A stretch of DNA of 9,225 nt from Candidatus Kerfeldbacteria bacterium (lineage in GTDB: Bacteria; Patescibacteriota; Patescibacteriia; Veblenbacterales; UBA10138): assembly GCA_016234305.1 (NCBI GenBank), contig JACRFM010000028.1, forward strand, positions 1 through 9,225, in the 5' to 3' direction. The notes under the pieces were generated by a model, which was not told the DNA's origin, ran no database searches, and was given only the letters and a program-made list of their open reading frames with translations. A program made the translations under genes and the position numbers. The stretch's first letter is position 1. Every line of letters begins with the position of its first letter. Shown here one piece after another: positions 1 through 5,624 of the stretch.

Positions 1-139
1 GTTTGCTAAACTAACTCAAAAGGTGGTGAATAATGCAGTTGCACTTATTAACCATCGCCCCAGAAAAAGACTTAGCTATCTGACTCCTTATGAGGTCTTT
101 ATGGAAGGGAAATTAATTGCAGTTCAAGCTAGAATGTAG
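1..139 (+). CDS. IS30-family transposase, C-terminal end (partial)
   Basis: The reading frame is open from base 2 to a TAG at 137-139 and gives 45 residues; the rest lies off the left edge. The tail reads ...ALINHRPRKRLSYLTPYEVF..., which matches the typical C-terminus of IS30-type DDE transposases (N-x-RPRK-x-L-x-x-x-TP-x-EVF), just after the catalytic Glu region. In an intact element this enzyme would cut and join the insertion sequence ends. Only the end is visible, so I cannot tell whether the gene is complete. The right terminal inverted repeat would be expected within roughly 140-172, but it cannot be confirmed without the left end. The frame is on the opposite strand to the next six genes. 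Confidence 0.75.
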   Translation, partial: FAKLTQKVVNNAVALINHRPRKRLSYLTPYEVFMEGKLIAVQARM

Positions 140-172
140 GCCCTGTACCTAAGAATCAACTGAGGTTGGCCT

Positions 173-209
173 ATCCGCCATAGTCCTCCTTGGGAGGACT
201 ATGGCGGAT
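173..209. repeat. Perfect 17-bp palindromic hairpin repeat
   Basis: Two 17-base arms (173-189 and 193-209) are exact reverse complements around a 3-base loop. The core is CCGCCATAGTCCTCC / GGAGGACTATGGCGG. It lies between the converging ends of the transposase fragment and the HtrA-like gene, so it could stop transcription from either side. No proper T-run follows on either strand, so I call it a palindromic intergenic repeat rather than a classical terminator. Confidence 0.7.
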
Positions 210-252
210 TTCGCCGTAGAAATGAAAAGAGCTACCACAGGTGGCCTACCCC

Positions 253-269
253 GCCCCGCTAAGCGGGGC
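253..269. repeat. GC-rich hairpin repeat, copy 1
   Basis: GCCCCGC-TAA-GCGGGGC forms a 7-bp hairpin, preceded by another CCCCG run. A near copy is found inside the DsbA-like coding region at 8735-8752, which marks this as a dispersed palindromic repeat. It sits 29 bases past the end of the HtrA-like gene. No T-tract follows on the minus strand, so intrinsic termination is doubtful. Confidence 0.6.
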
Positions 270-298
270 TAGGAAGGTTGAATAAGCCCGTGGAAGCT

Positions 299-1564
299 TC
301 ATTTTTTAGTGGCCGCCGGGCTGGAACTGATGGCTGGGACGATTTCTCCCAATTTCACCAGCATTTTAAACTCTCCCGTGCCGGCCCTTTTTACTACCAT
401 TTCCACCGTGTCACCGGCGCGATACTGTTGTAACATGGCTGACAAACTACGCGCTGCCACTGTATCGCCATTAAGGCTGATTATCTGGTCCCCTTCTTTA
501 AGCTGAGCTTTAGCCGCGGCTGATGCGGGTACCACGGCCGGTTTAGCACCGGAACTTATTAACTGCGCGCCCGGACGCGGCTCATTGTCGGCAGTTAAAC
601 CAGTCAGCCAGTTCGCCTGTATATAATTAATTCCCAAGGCCGGACGCTTTACTTGTTGGACGGTAAATAAAGAATCAATTACCGGCGTTAAATGCTCCAA
701 CGGCACTACGCCTTTTAAAACTCCCTGAAAATTAACAGCCAGACCAACCGTTTCACCATGAAGATTGAAGATGGGAGCGCCCTGAGATAGATTAGACAAA
801 GGTTGGTCCAATAAAAAACGGTCAGGTACACTCTCTGTAGAAAATACCAAATCACCGCGGTCGGTAACAGCTACAGCCGAAAGATTACTGAGTCGCCGCC
901 AAAGAATTTCCGGCGAACTTGATTGAACAGTATAGGCCGCTGCCAAAACCGGCTGAGTTAAAGTTAAACGGGAACTATCCACAAAAGCCGTAGTGGTTAA
1001 ATTACCGGCTTTAATCTTTAAATAAACCAGCGGCACGACCGGGTCATAAACCACCAGTTCAGTGGGACGAGACAAACCGTCAGCCGTAACTACCCGATAG
1101 GTTTGTTTTTGATTTGAGACCACGGCTGACGTAGTCACAATCCAACCGTCACTGGAAAGCACCAAACCTTGTCCCAGACTCTCCCTCACTAAATAAGAAT
1201 TGTCCAAAACGCCGGCCGATTTAGCGGCCCGGAAAGGGTAGATGGCCACGATTGATTTTCTTAAATTATTTACAGTTTCGTCATTAACATCAGTTGGTAA
1301 GGCGCCAACCGAACTGCGACTAAGCTGAGCTGGGGCCCAAGGCATAAGCGGTTCCAGCCAGCTGACTGTTGTCACACTGGTAATAACGCTAACTATCAAA
1401 GCTACCGCCAGCATAATAAATAATTCACCGCGTTTATAGGTAGATTCAGTCTTAGCCGCGGACGGCACCAGAAACTGTTTAGCGTTGCGCTCGCGGTAAA
1501 TTTCACGAATCTCTTTTTCATACTGAACTTGCGGCGGAATATTGAGAGCGTTATTATCTTTCAT
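299..1564 (-). CDS. Membrane-anchored HtrA-like PDZ protein, predicted pseudoprotease
   Basis: This 421-residue protein has the DegP/HtrA plan. A charged cytoplasmic N-terminus (1-46) precedes one membrane span (about 48-68), a trypsin-like double barrel (about 95-300), and a PDZ domain (about 308-405, with LKEGDQIISLNGDTV). The domain therefore faces outward. The barrel is clearly HtrA-derived: GQGLVLSSDGWIVTTSAVV aligns with the family's G-S-G-hydrophobic...IVTNAHVV, and LSQGAPIFNLHGETVG with GNSGGPL-x-N-x-x-G-x-x-VG. However, the catalytic His is Ala147, the Asp of D-L-A-x-L-K is Pro178, and the Ser of GNSGG is Gln261. All three are lost while the fold motifs and PDZ remain, so a binding or scaffold role is more likely than proteolysis (inference). 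It is the last gene of the 3133-to-299 group, with 59 bases separating it from its upstream neighbour and a possible promoter in that gap. There is no SD. ATG at 1564 is chosen because it gives the complete anchor. Confidence 0.85.
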   Translation of the reverse strand: MKDNNALNIPPQVQYEKEIREIYRERNAKQFLVPSAAKTESTYKRGELFIMLAVALIVSVITSVTTVSWLEPLMPWAPAQLSRSSVGALPTDVNDETVNNLRKSIVAIYPFRAAKSAGVLDNSYLVRESLGQGLVLSSDGWIVTTSAVVSNQKQTYRVVTADGLSRPTELVVYDPVVPLVYLKIKAGNLTTTAFVDSSRLTLTQPVLAAAYTVQSSSPEILWRRLSNLSAVAVTDRGDLVFSTESVPDRFLLDQPLSNLSQGAPIFNLHGETVGLAVNFQGVLKGVVPLEHLTPVIDSLFTVQQVKRPALGINYIQANWLTGLTADNEPRPGAQLISSGAKPAVVPASAAAKAQLKEGDQIISLNGDTVAARSLSAMLQQYRAGDTVEMVVKRAGTGEFKMLVKLGEIVPAISSSPAATKK

Positions 1565-1600
1565 AAATTAAACAGCCAAATTTCTAATGAAGATTTATTA

Positions 1601-1629
1601 AGTATAAATTCTATGGCACCGCTTCACAA
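1601..1629 (-). promoter_or_regulatory. Possible internal promoter for the HtrA-like gene
   Basis: On the minus strand there is TTGTGA (1624-1629), a 17-base spacer and TATACT (1601-1606). The -10 matches the sigma70 consensus at five of six positions and the -35 at four of six. The -35 overlaps the last codon and stop (TTG-TGA) of the upstream membrane gene. Transcription would start about 30 bases before the ATG at 1564. Confidence 0.4.
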
Positions 1630-2463
1630 CCAACGGGCCGTAAGCAAAACTAAAGCCAATAGTAACAAAACCAAAATTACCTCCCGTCGAAAAGCTCTAA
1701 GATTAACAAAACCTTGAATTTCTTGCCGAACCGTAGCCGTAATTGCCAGATAGGTCAAAGCGCTGACAAAACCAGCCACCGCCGGGCCGCTTGGCCACCA
1801 CAGCACCAAAAAAAATATTTCCAGCAAAATAACTATGCCAAATAACCAAACCGGCCATTTATTAAACAATGACCAGCCATTGCTCTTGAGCCAGGCGGCG
1901 TAGAGCCAAACTTGAGGCAAAAAGAAAATCAGCAGCAGCAACCAAACCGGCCAGTCAAACAATATTAACAAAAACTGAGCTGAACTGACCAAGGCCAGAA
2001 TAGCCATAAAGCTTACTACTAAAGTCGGACCCGCGCCGGCGCCAACTTCCAAAGGCACTAATTTTTTAGCTATCCGCTGCCATTCCCACAAGTACCAGAA
2101 ACTAATCACCGCCAATAAAGTTAAAAAAATAATTCGCCAAGGGATACCCTCCAAAAAAAACCACCAGCCAAAAAAACTGACTTGCCAAATTGTGAAAGTT
2201 GAACCGCTGACTAACCAAGAATGTAAATTATGGCTGCCTGACCAATACCACCACCAAACTATGGCGTTGATAACAACTAAACTAATCAAGGCATAAAGCC
2301 AAATAAAAGGCTGCCACCAAACTAAAATAAAAGGCAGAAACAGCAACCCCAAAATAATAACCACTGACAATCTGGCAACCTGCTGGCTGCGAGCCGGAAG
2401 TTGGCGCCATAAAAATTTATGGAGACGTTGCCAAGGTGAAACCTTGCCTAAAAAAATCGGCAT
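1624..2463 (-). CDS. Tryptophan-rich polytopic membrane protein, unknown function
   Basis: This 279-residue hydrophobic protein has about eight or nine predicted membrane spans, at roughly 31-50, 53-73, 85-103, 109-126, 146-168, 171-191, 203-222, 225-244 and 261-278. Composition is extreme: I count 27 tryptophans (near 10%), many in clusters such as VWWW at 69-72, WYLWEW at 123-128 and LWW at 221-223. They sit mainly at predicted membrane boundaries. I recognise no transporter signature, active-site motif or conserved charged pairs within the spans. A basic N-terminal stretch (KFLWRQLPARSQQ) suggests a cytoplasmic N-terminus. The gene starts 13 bases after the single-span protein gene ends, so the two are almost surely co-transcribed and may act together in the envelope (inference). 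No SD precedes the ATG. The membrane-protein call is firm; the function is unknown. Confidence 0.85.
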   Translation of the reverse strand: MPIFLGKVSPWQRLHKFLWRQLPARSQQVARLSVVIILGLLFLPFILVWWQPFIWLYALISLVVINAIVWWWYWSGSHNLHSWLVSGSTFTIWQVSFFGWWFFLEGIPWRIIFLTLLAVISFWYLWEWQRIAKKLVPLEVGAGAGPTLVVSFMAILALVSSAQFLLILFDWPVWLLLLIFFLPQVWLYAAWLKSNGWSLFNKWPVWLFGIVILLEIFFLVLWWPSGPAVAGFVSALTYLAITATVRQEIQGFVNLRAFRREVILVLLLLALVLLTARWL

Positions 2464-2476
2464 AATATAATTTCGT

Positions 2477-2929
2477 CTATTTCACCAGTTGTTTAAGTTG
2501 CAGTTCTAATTCAGACACACTGGGCAGTCCCTGGCTGGCCAGACGCAAATAACCCGGCGACAACAGGTCTACCAGCAACGACAACTTAAGAACCAATTGC
2601 AAATGTTTAGTTTGCTGTTCCAGGGGCACGGCTAAGTTAATCAGTTGGTCGCGCCAATTAGCTAGCTCCACTGCATCTTTAGCCTCAAGCTTCTTGTCCA
2701 ATAGCGGCGCCAGTCCAGCAAGTACTCGCCCTAGTTCGGTTTGATAATTAGCCACGACTTGAGTTTGGGCGGCAGTCAAATCACTTTGTTCCTCATTATC
2801 AACCGGCTGACTGCGAATAATCTTTTCCTTTTGCCAATTACGGCTGACCACGGCCATTATGGCCACCACGGCTATAACCGCTAAGCTAATGGCGACTTTT
2901 TTAAAATCAACAGAAATTCTTTTATCCAT
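2477..2929 (-). CDS. Single-span membrane-anchored helical protein, unknown function
   Basis: This is a 150-residue protein. A short basic N-terminus (MDKRISVDFKK) is followed by one hydrophobic segment (about 12-29) and a polar region that should lie outside the membrane (N-in topology by the positive-inside rule). Residues 45-120 are Ala/Leu/Gln-rich and strongly helix-forming, and the C-terminus ends in an amphipathic helix (SVSELELQLKQLVK). There is no lipobox cysteine and no recognisable enzymatic motif. It lies between the 59-aa membrane peptide (24 bases upstream) and the tryptophan-rich membrane protein (13 bases downstream), so it is the second gene of the operon. Its position suggests a periplasm-side partner of those membrane proteins, but this is inference only. 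Confidence 0.75.
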   Translation of the reverse strand: MDKRISVDFKKVAISLAVIAVVAIMAVVSRNWQKEKIIRSQPVDNEEQSDLTAAQTQVVANYQTELGRVLAGLAPLLDKKLEAKDAVELANWRDQLINLAVPLEQQTKHLQLVLKLSLLVDLLSPGYLRLASQGLPSVSELELQLKQLVK

Positions 2930-2953
2930 AACCCGCTTTTCAGAACTGATTAA

Positions 2954-3133
2954 TTATAATGATGAATTGTTGTTTTTATTCCAAAGTCGGCTGCTTTTTT
3001 TAGTTATTAACGATAACCCCCAAACAATCAAAACTATTGGCCAAAAAATATCCCACAGGCCGCCGGTAATAAAACCCAAGTTTTTAAGCAAAAAAATAAC
3101 GCCGATAATTATCAAAAAAATTCCGAATGACAT
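2954..3133 (-). CDS. Small LiaI/LiaF-like two-span membrane protein (59 aa)
   Basis: This short ORF starts at ATG 3131-3133 and ends at TAA 2954-2956. It begins MSFGIFLIIIGVIFLLKNLG, continues with GLWDIFWPIVLIVWGLSLI, and ends in a basic, polar tail (KKSSRLWNKNNNSSL). The pattern of two short hydrophobic helices joined by a turn, with the I-G-hydrophobic-x-F-L-L-x-N-L-G and W-x-hydrophobic-W-P-hydrophobic-hydrophobic-hydrophobic-x-x-G motifs, is that of the LiaI/LiaF-like transmembrane region (DUF5668-type) in envelope-stress and other small membrane proteins. It is the first gene of the operon. A consensus -10 box lies 40-45 bases upstream and the next gene follows after 24 bases. There is no SD. 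The regular membrane pattern, family-like motifs and operon position support a real gene despite its size. The exact role is unknown. Confidence 0.75.
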   Translation of the reverse strand: MSFGIFLIIIGVIFLLKNLGFITGGLWDIFWPIVLIVWGLSLITKKSSRLWNKNNNSSL

Positions 3134-3172
3134 AAATTTGTTGATTAATATTTAATTATCACTGGCAATCTT

Positions 3173-3201
3173 ATTATAACTGAATCTGTCTCTTAAGTCA
3201 C
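3173..3201 (-). promoter_or_regulatory. Promoter of the envelope operon
   Basis: On the minus strand there is a perfect TATAAT (3173-3178), a 17-base spacer, and GTGACT (3196-3201, four of six matches to TTGACA). The predicted start site is near 3166, giving a leader of about 33 bases before the ATG at 3133. This is the only strong promoter upstream of the four-gene run ending at 299. Confidence 0.6.
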
Positions 3202-3209
3202 TAACTATT

Positions 3210-3539
3210 TCAAAAAACCCTCAGCAGGTCGTCAGTCTTAATTTCTTGCCAATCGCCGCCGGTCGAGCGACGAAAAACATGCAAGGTAAGGGTATGAACA
3301 CTGTCATCATATTCATACTGTACAGTACTCTGTGAACCCATGCGTTTAGAATAAATTGTTTTGACATCCTTAACTCGCGGCCTGACTGCCAATTCCAGAC
3401 GCATCTCCCCTAGCGGACCGCTGAACTCCAAAAATTCCACGTGCCCGTGACCATCAGCCGAAGGCTCTTGAGCTTCGGCCTGTACCTTAAACTTACTTTT
3501 CACTGATTCACATATATCCTGCCAACGTTCGTAAGTCAT
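3210..3539 (-). CDS. Small conserved-looking hypothetical protein (109 aa)
   Basis: The product is a soluble 109-residue protein with no signal or membrane segment. It opens with MTYERWQDICESVKSKFKV, a helix, followed by an alternating pattern of beta-strand type: VEFLEFSGPLGEMRLELAVRP, then TVQYEYDDSVHTLTLHVFRR. The G-P-L-G-x-M-R-L-E-L and YSKRMGS patches look like conserved family positions. From memory, proteins of this shape recur in Patescibacteria without assigned function; I cannot verify that here. It starts 27 bases after the 122-aa gene and probably shares its promoter. Residue Cys10 is its only cysteine. No function is proposed. Confidence 0.7.
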   Translation of the reverse strand: MTYERWQDICESVKSKFKVQAEAQEPSADGHGHVEFLEFSGPLGEMRLELAVRPRVKDVKTIYSKRMGSQSTVQYEYDDSVHTLTLHVFRRSTGGDWQEIKTDDLLRVF

Positions 3540-3566
3540 AATTAATTTAAAATTTAAAAATCAAAA

Positions 3567-3935
3567 TTAAAAATTATATTCACAACCCTCATCAACCTCA
3601 TTAAGGCTCATTGACCGCTGATGGTCTGGGGTATAAATTTTAGTGATGATAAATTTACCGGAGGTAGTATTGGTGGCTGAATTAATGGTTTGCTCAATTA
3701 TTTGCACCTGACCCCAGTACAACCACTGGCCGGCTATATTGTGTACTAGAAAAACACGGTTAGGTGCGGGGTGATAAAGCCTGGCGCCTGATTTGTCATG
3801 GAAGGCAAACACCCGGCCGGCAAAATCTTCTGCTTGAAAAGGTTTTTTCAAATGTTGCTCAAGTTTAAGTTCAGCGGGAAACCCCTGCTCACTGGTAATT
3901 TGCAAGGTATCGTTGAATTCTATTTTACTACCCAT
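3567..3935 (-). CDS. Small conserved-looking hypothetical protein (122 aa)
   Basis: The product is a soluble 122-residue protein without signal or membrane segments. The visible patches are LKLEQHLKKPFQAEDFAGRVFAF (about 23-45), a His/Pro-containing YHPAPNRVFLVHNIAGQWLYWGQV (about 54-77), and FIITKIYTPDHQR (about 94-106). The mixed strand pattern in the middle suggests a compact beta-rich domain. I do not recognise the fold. Similar proteins seem to recur in Patescibacteria (recollection, not checked). It is the first gene of a two-gene unit with the 109-aa gene, read from a TTGACT-17-TATATT promoter. The leader is short, about 17 bases, and carries no SD. Confidence 0.7.
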   Translation of the reverse strand: MGSKIEFNDTLQITSEQGFPAELKLEQHLKKPFQAEDFAGRVFAFHDKSGARLYHPAPNRVFLVHNIAGQWLYWGQVQIIEQTINSATNTTSGKFIITKIYTPDHQRSMSLNEVDEGCEYNF

Positions 3936-3958
3936 ATAAAATTCTAATTTAAAATTAA

Positions 3959-3987
3959 AATATATTAAGTCAAAAGTTAGAAGTCAA
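3959..3987 (-). promoter_or_regulatory. Promoter of the two-gene hypothetical unit
   Basis: On the minus strand there is TTGACT (3982-3987), 17 bases, and TATATT (3959-3964). Each box matches the sigma70 consensus at five of six positions. The -35 box belongs to a set of TTTTGACTT repeats, so copies on either side could act as alternative -35 elements. The start site would be near 3952, 17 bases before the ATG. Confidence 0.5.
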
Positions 3988-4067
3988 AAGTCAAAACCAC
4001 AATGCAAAATTCAAAACTTTTTACTTTTAACTTGTACCTTTGAGTTTTAACTTTTGAGTTTTAACTT
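3968..4067. repeat. Simple AT-rich direct and inverted repeat cluster
   Basis: AGTCAAAAG occurs at 3968-3976 and 3982-3990, with a further partial copy directly after. An exact 14-base unit, TTGAGTTTTAACTT, is repeated back to back at 4040-4053 and 4054-4067. The two clusters are imperfect reverse complements of each other, so the region can fold loosely on itself. The gap between rarA and the two hypothetical genes (3936-4138) otherwise holds only the promoter and the palindrome at 4095-4121. Confidence 0.65.
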
Positions 4068-4094
4068 TCCATGCTGTCATTTTAATTTTTTCAT

Positions 4095-4121
4095 GCCAGA
4101 GGCAGATCCGCCTGTGGCGGA
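4095..4121. repeat. Palindromic repeat after rarA
   Basis: Two overlapping hairpins share this stretch: TCCGCC-TGT-GGCGGA (4107-4121) and a wider one pairing 4095-4103 with 4110-4118 (eight of nine positions). It is 18 bases past the rarA stop codon. No T-run follows on the minus strand, so termination by this hairpin is possible but not shown. The sequence is of the dispersed palindrome type common in Parcubacteria-like genomes. Confidence 0.55.
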
Positions 4122-4138
4122 GATATTTAAATTTTGAA

Positions 4139-5389
4139 CTATTCTAAGTACTTCCTCCCTTTCAAACTTTCCGGCAAATAATCTTGGCTTACAGGCTCAT
4201 CATAATCCGGGTTATATTTATAACCCTTGCCATAGCCAATATTTTTCAATAACTTAGTCGGCGCGTTCCTTAAATTCAGCGGCACACCCTCATTAATTGT
4301 TTGCTGCACATCCTCTTTCACCTTACCATAAGCCGTATAAAGCGCGTTAGACTTGGCCGCCCGGGCCAAATAAGCCACCACCTGCGCCAAGACCACATTG
4401 CATTCCGGCATACCGATTTGATGAGCCGCCTGAAACCCGCTTACGGCCTGAACCAGCGCCCCGGGGTCAGCCAAACCTATATCCTCGGAGGCAAACCTGA
4501 CTAAGCGGCGGGCAATGTATAATGGGTCCTCGCCTGCCTCCAGCATGCGTCCCAGCCAATACAAGGCCGCGTCAGCATCCGAGCCGCGCAGTGATTTGTG
4601 CAGAGCTGAAATTAAATTATAATGTTCCTCGCCGCCTTTATCATAAAGTAAATGAGTCCGCTGCAGACTTTGTTTAATCACTGCTTCATCCAAACGTGCC
4701 GCGCCGTCTTGTAAACTGGAATTTACCGCGAGTTCTAACACATTAAGCGCCAGTCTGGCATCACCGTTAGCTAAAATAGAAATGTGTTCCAACGCGCCAG
4801 CCGCCCCCTCAACTTTGATATTTCCCAGTCCCCGTTCCTTATCACGCAAAGCCAGCTCTAAAATGGTTTTAATATTTTGGGGCGTAAGCGCTGACAAAAC
4901 AATTACTCGCACGCGCGAGAGCAAGGCTGAAATAACTTCAAAAGACGGATTCTCGGTCGTAGCGCCGATTAAAATTACCGTACCGTTTTCCACGGCCGGC
5001 AGCAGCGCGTCTTGCTGGGCTTTATTCCAGCGGTGAATTTCATCAATAAATAAGATTGTCCGGGCGCGCTGAAATTTTTTACGCTCTTTGGCTTCGGCAA
5101 TAACTTTTCTAACTTCCGCCAGGCCGCTGGCCACGGCGGAAAATTCCACAAAAACTGATTTGGTCAAGCTAGCGACGAGGCGCGCCAAAGTGGTTTTGCC
5201 GCTGCCTGGCGGTCCCCACAAAATCAGCGACGGCACCTCGCCCTTATCCAGCAATTTGCGTAAAATAGTTCCCTGACCGACAACTTCTTCTTGTCCCACA
5301 AATTCGTCCCAAACCCTGGGCCGCATTTTACTAGCCAAGGGGGCAATGAGTTCAGCCTGACTGCTAAATAGGTCATTATCTTGATTCAT
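4139..5389 (-). CDS. rarA: Replication-associated recombination protein A (RarA/MgsA AAA+ ATPase)
   Basis: This is a 416-residue AAA+ ATPase of the RarA/MgsA/WRNIP1 family, which acts in the cytoplasm at stalled replication forks and gaps and is related to clamp loaders. Visible motifs are the N-terminal MRPRVWDEFVGQEEVVGQG (22-40), Walker A GPPGSGKT (59-66), Walker B LFIDEIHRW (113-121) followed by NKAQQDALLPAVE, sensor 1 GATTENPS (142-149), the arginine finger SRVR (158-161), and sensor 2 GDARLALNVLE (209-219). The family tetramerisation region carries YDKGGEEHYNLISALHKSLRGS (249-270), AGEDPLYIARRLVRFASEDIG (285-305) and the closing LPESLKGRKYL. Length is normal and no key residue is missing. 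It is a single gene; the start lacks an SD, and a mobile-element-like sequence ends 11 bases upstream of the ATG. Any native promoter must therefore lie beyond or inside that element. Confidence 0.97.
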   Translation of the reverse strand: MNQDNDLFSSQAELIAPLASKMRPRVWDEFVGQEEVVGQGTILRKLLDKGEVPSLILWGPPGSGKTTLARLVASLTKSVFVEFSAVASGLAEVRKVIAEAKERKKFQRARTILFIDEIHRWNKAQQDALLPAVENGTVILIGATTENPSFEVISALLSRVRVIVLSALTPQNIKTILELALRDKERGLGNIKVEGAAGALEHISILANGDARLALNVLELAVNSSLQDGAARLDEAVIKQSLQRTHLLYDKGGEEHYNLISALHKSLRGSDADAALYWLGRMLEAGEDPLYIARRLVRFASEDIGLADPGALVQAVSGFQAAHQIGMPECNVVLAQVVAYLARAAKSNALYTAYGKVKEDVQQTINEGVPLNLRNAPTKLLKNIGYGKGYKYNPDYDEPVSQDYLPESLKGRKYLE

Positions 5390-5400
5390 AAGTAACTTTA

Positions 5401-5562
5401 GGACTTACGGGTTTGAGCCAAGTTCGAGGCAAAACCGAGCATTTGAGCGAGCCGTAGTAAAACTACGGTGAGCGAAAAGCGGAGGTTTTAACAAAGAAAT
5501 TGGCCAAAGCCGCTTGAGAGGTCGGGCTGCGCCCGGCCTGCAAGCGGCCAGCCCGTAAGTCC
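5401..5562. mobile_element. 162-bp MITE-like element with terminal inverted repeats
   Basis: The element begins GGACTTACGGG and ends CCCGTAAGTCC, a perfect 11-bp terminal inverted repeat. It is flanked by TAACTTTA (5393-5400) and TAACTTAA (5563-5570), a possible 8-bp target duplication with one mismatch. It encodes no protein. Inside are CCGTAGT-AAA-ACTACGG, an outer AAAACC/GGTTTT pair, and a GC-rich hairpin in which GCCGCTT pairs with AAGCGGC around AGGTCGGGC/GCCCGGCCT (one wobble). This is the architecture of a miniature inverted-repeat element mobilised in trans; no matching transposase is visible. It separates rarA from the coiled-coil gene and abuts the rarA start. Confidence 0.6.
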
Positions 5563-5571
5563 TAACTTAAA

Positions 5572-5600
5572 ACTATTGAATATCACTACTATTCAATAGT
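5572..5600 (-). terminator. 11-bp hairpin after the coiled-coil gene, possible weak terminator
   Basis: ACTATTGAATA (5572-5582) and TATTCAATAGT (5590-5600) are exact reverse complements around a 7-base loop. On the minus strand the hairpin starts 24 bases past the coiled-coil stop and is followed by only a short TTT. The stem is AT-rich, so termination would be weak. A TATACT -10-like box (5598-5603, minus) overlaps its edge, so it could instead be an operator for a promoter reading through the element into rarA. Confidence 0.4.
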
Positions 5601-5624
5601 ATAACACGCTTACGAATTTGAATG

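Noticed and set aside
253..269. Intrinsic terminator for the HtrA-like gene
   Set aside because: The GC hairpin is good, but no T-run follows on the minus strand, and a copy exists inside a coding region, so it is called a repeat.
309..506. Plus-strand ORF opposite the HtrA-like gene, and similar antisense frames elsewhere (1529-1717, 4301-4504, 4782-5036, 5088-5276, 7960-8178, 8477-8710)
   Set aside because: Their opposite strands carry well-supported proteins, and their own translations show no family-like patterns or start signals.
2859..3155. 98-codon plus-strand ORF
   Set aside because: It overlaps the starts of two minus-strand membrane genes and runs against the clear LiaI/LiaF-like pattern on the other strand.
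3968..4067. CRISPR array
   Set aside because: The repeats are short, AT-rich and adjacent or irregularly spaced, with no unique spacers of constant length and no cas genes.
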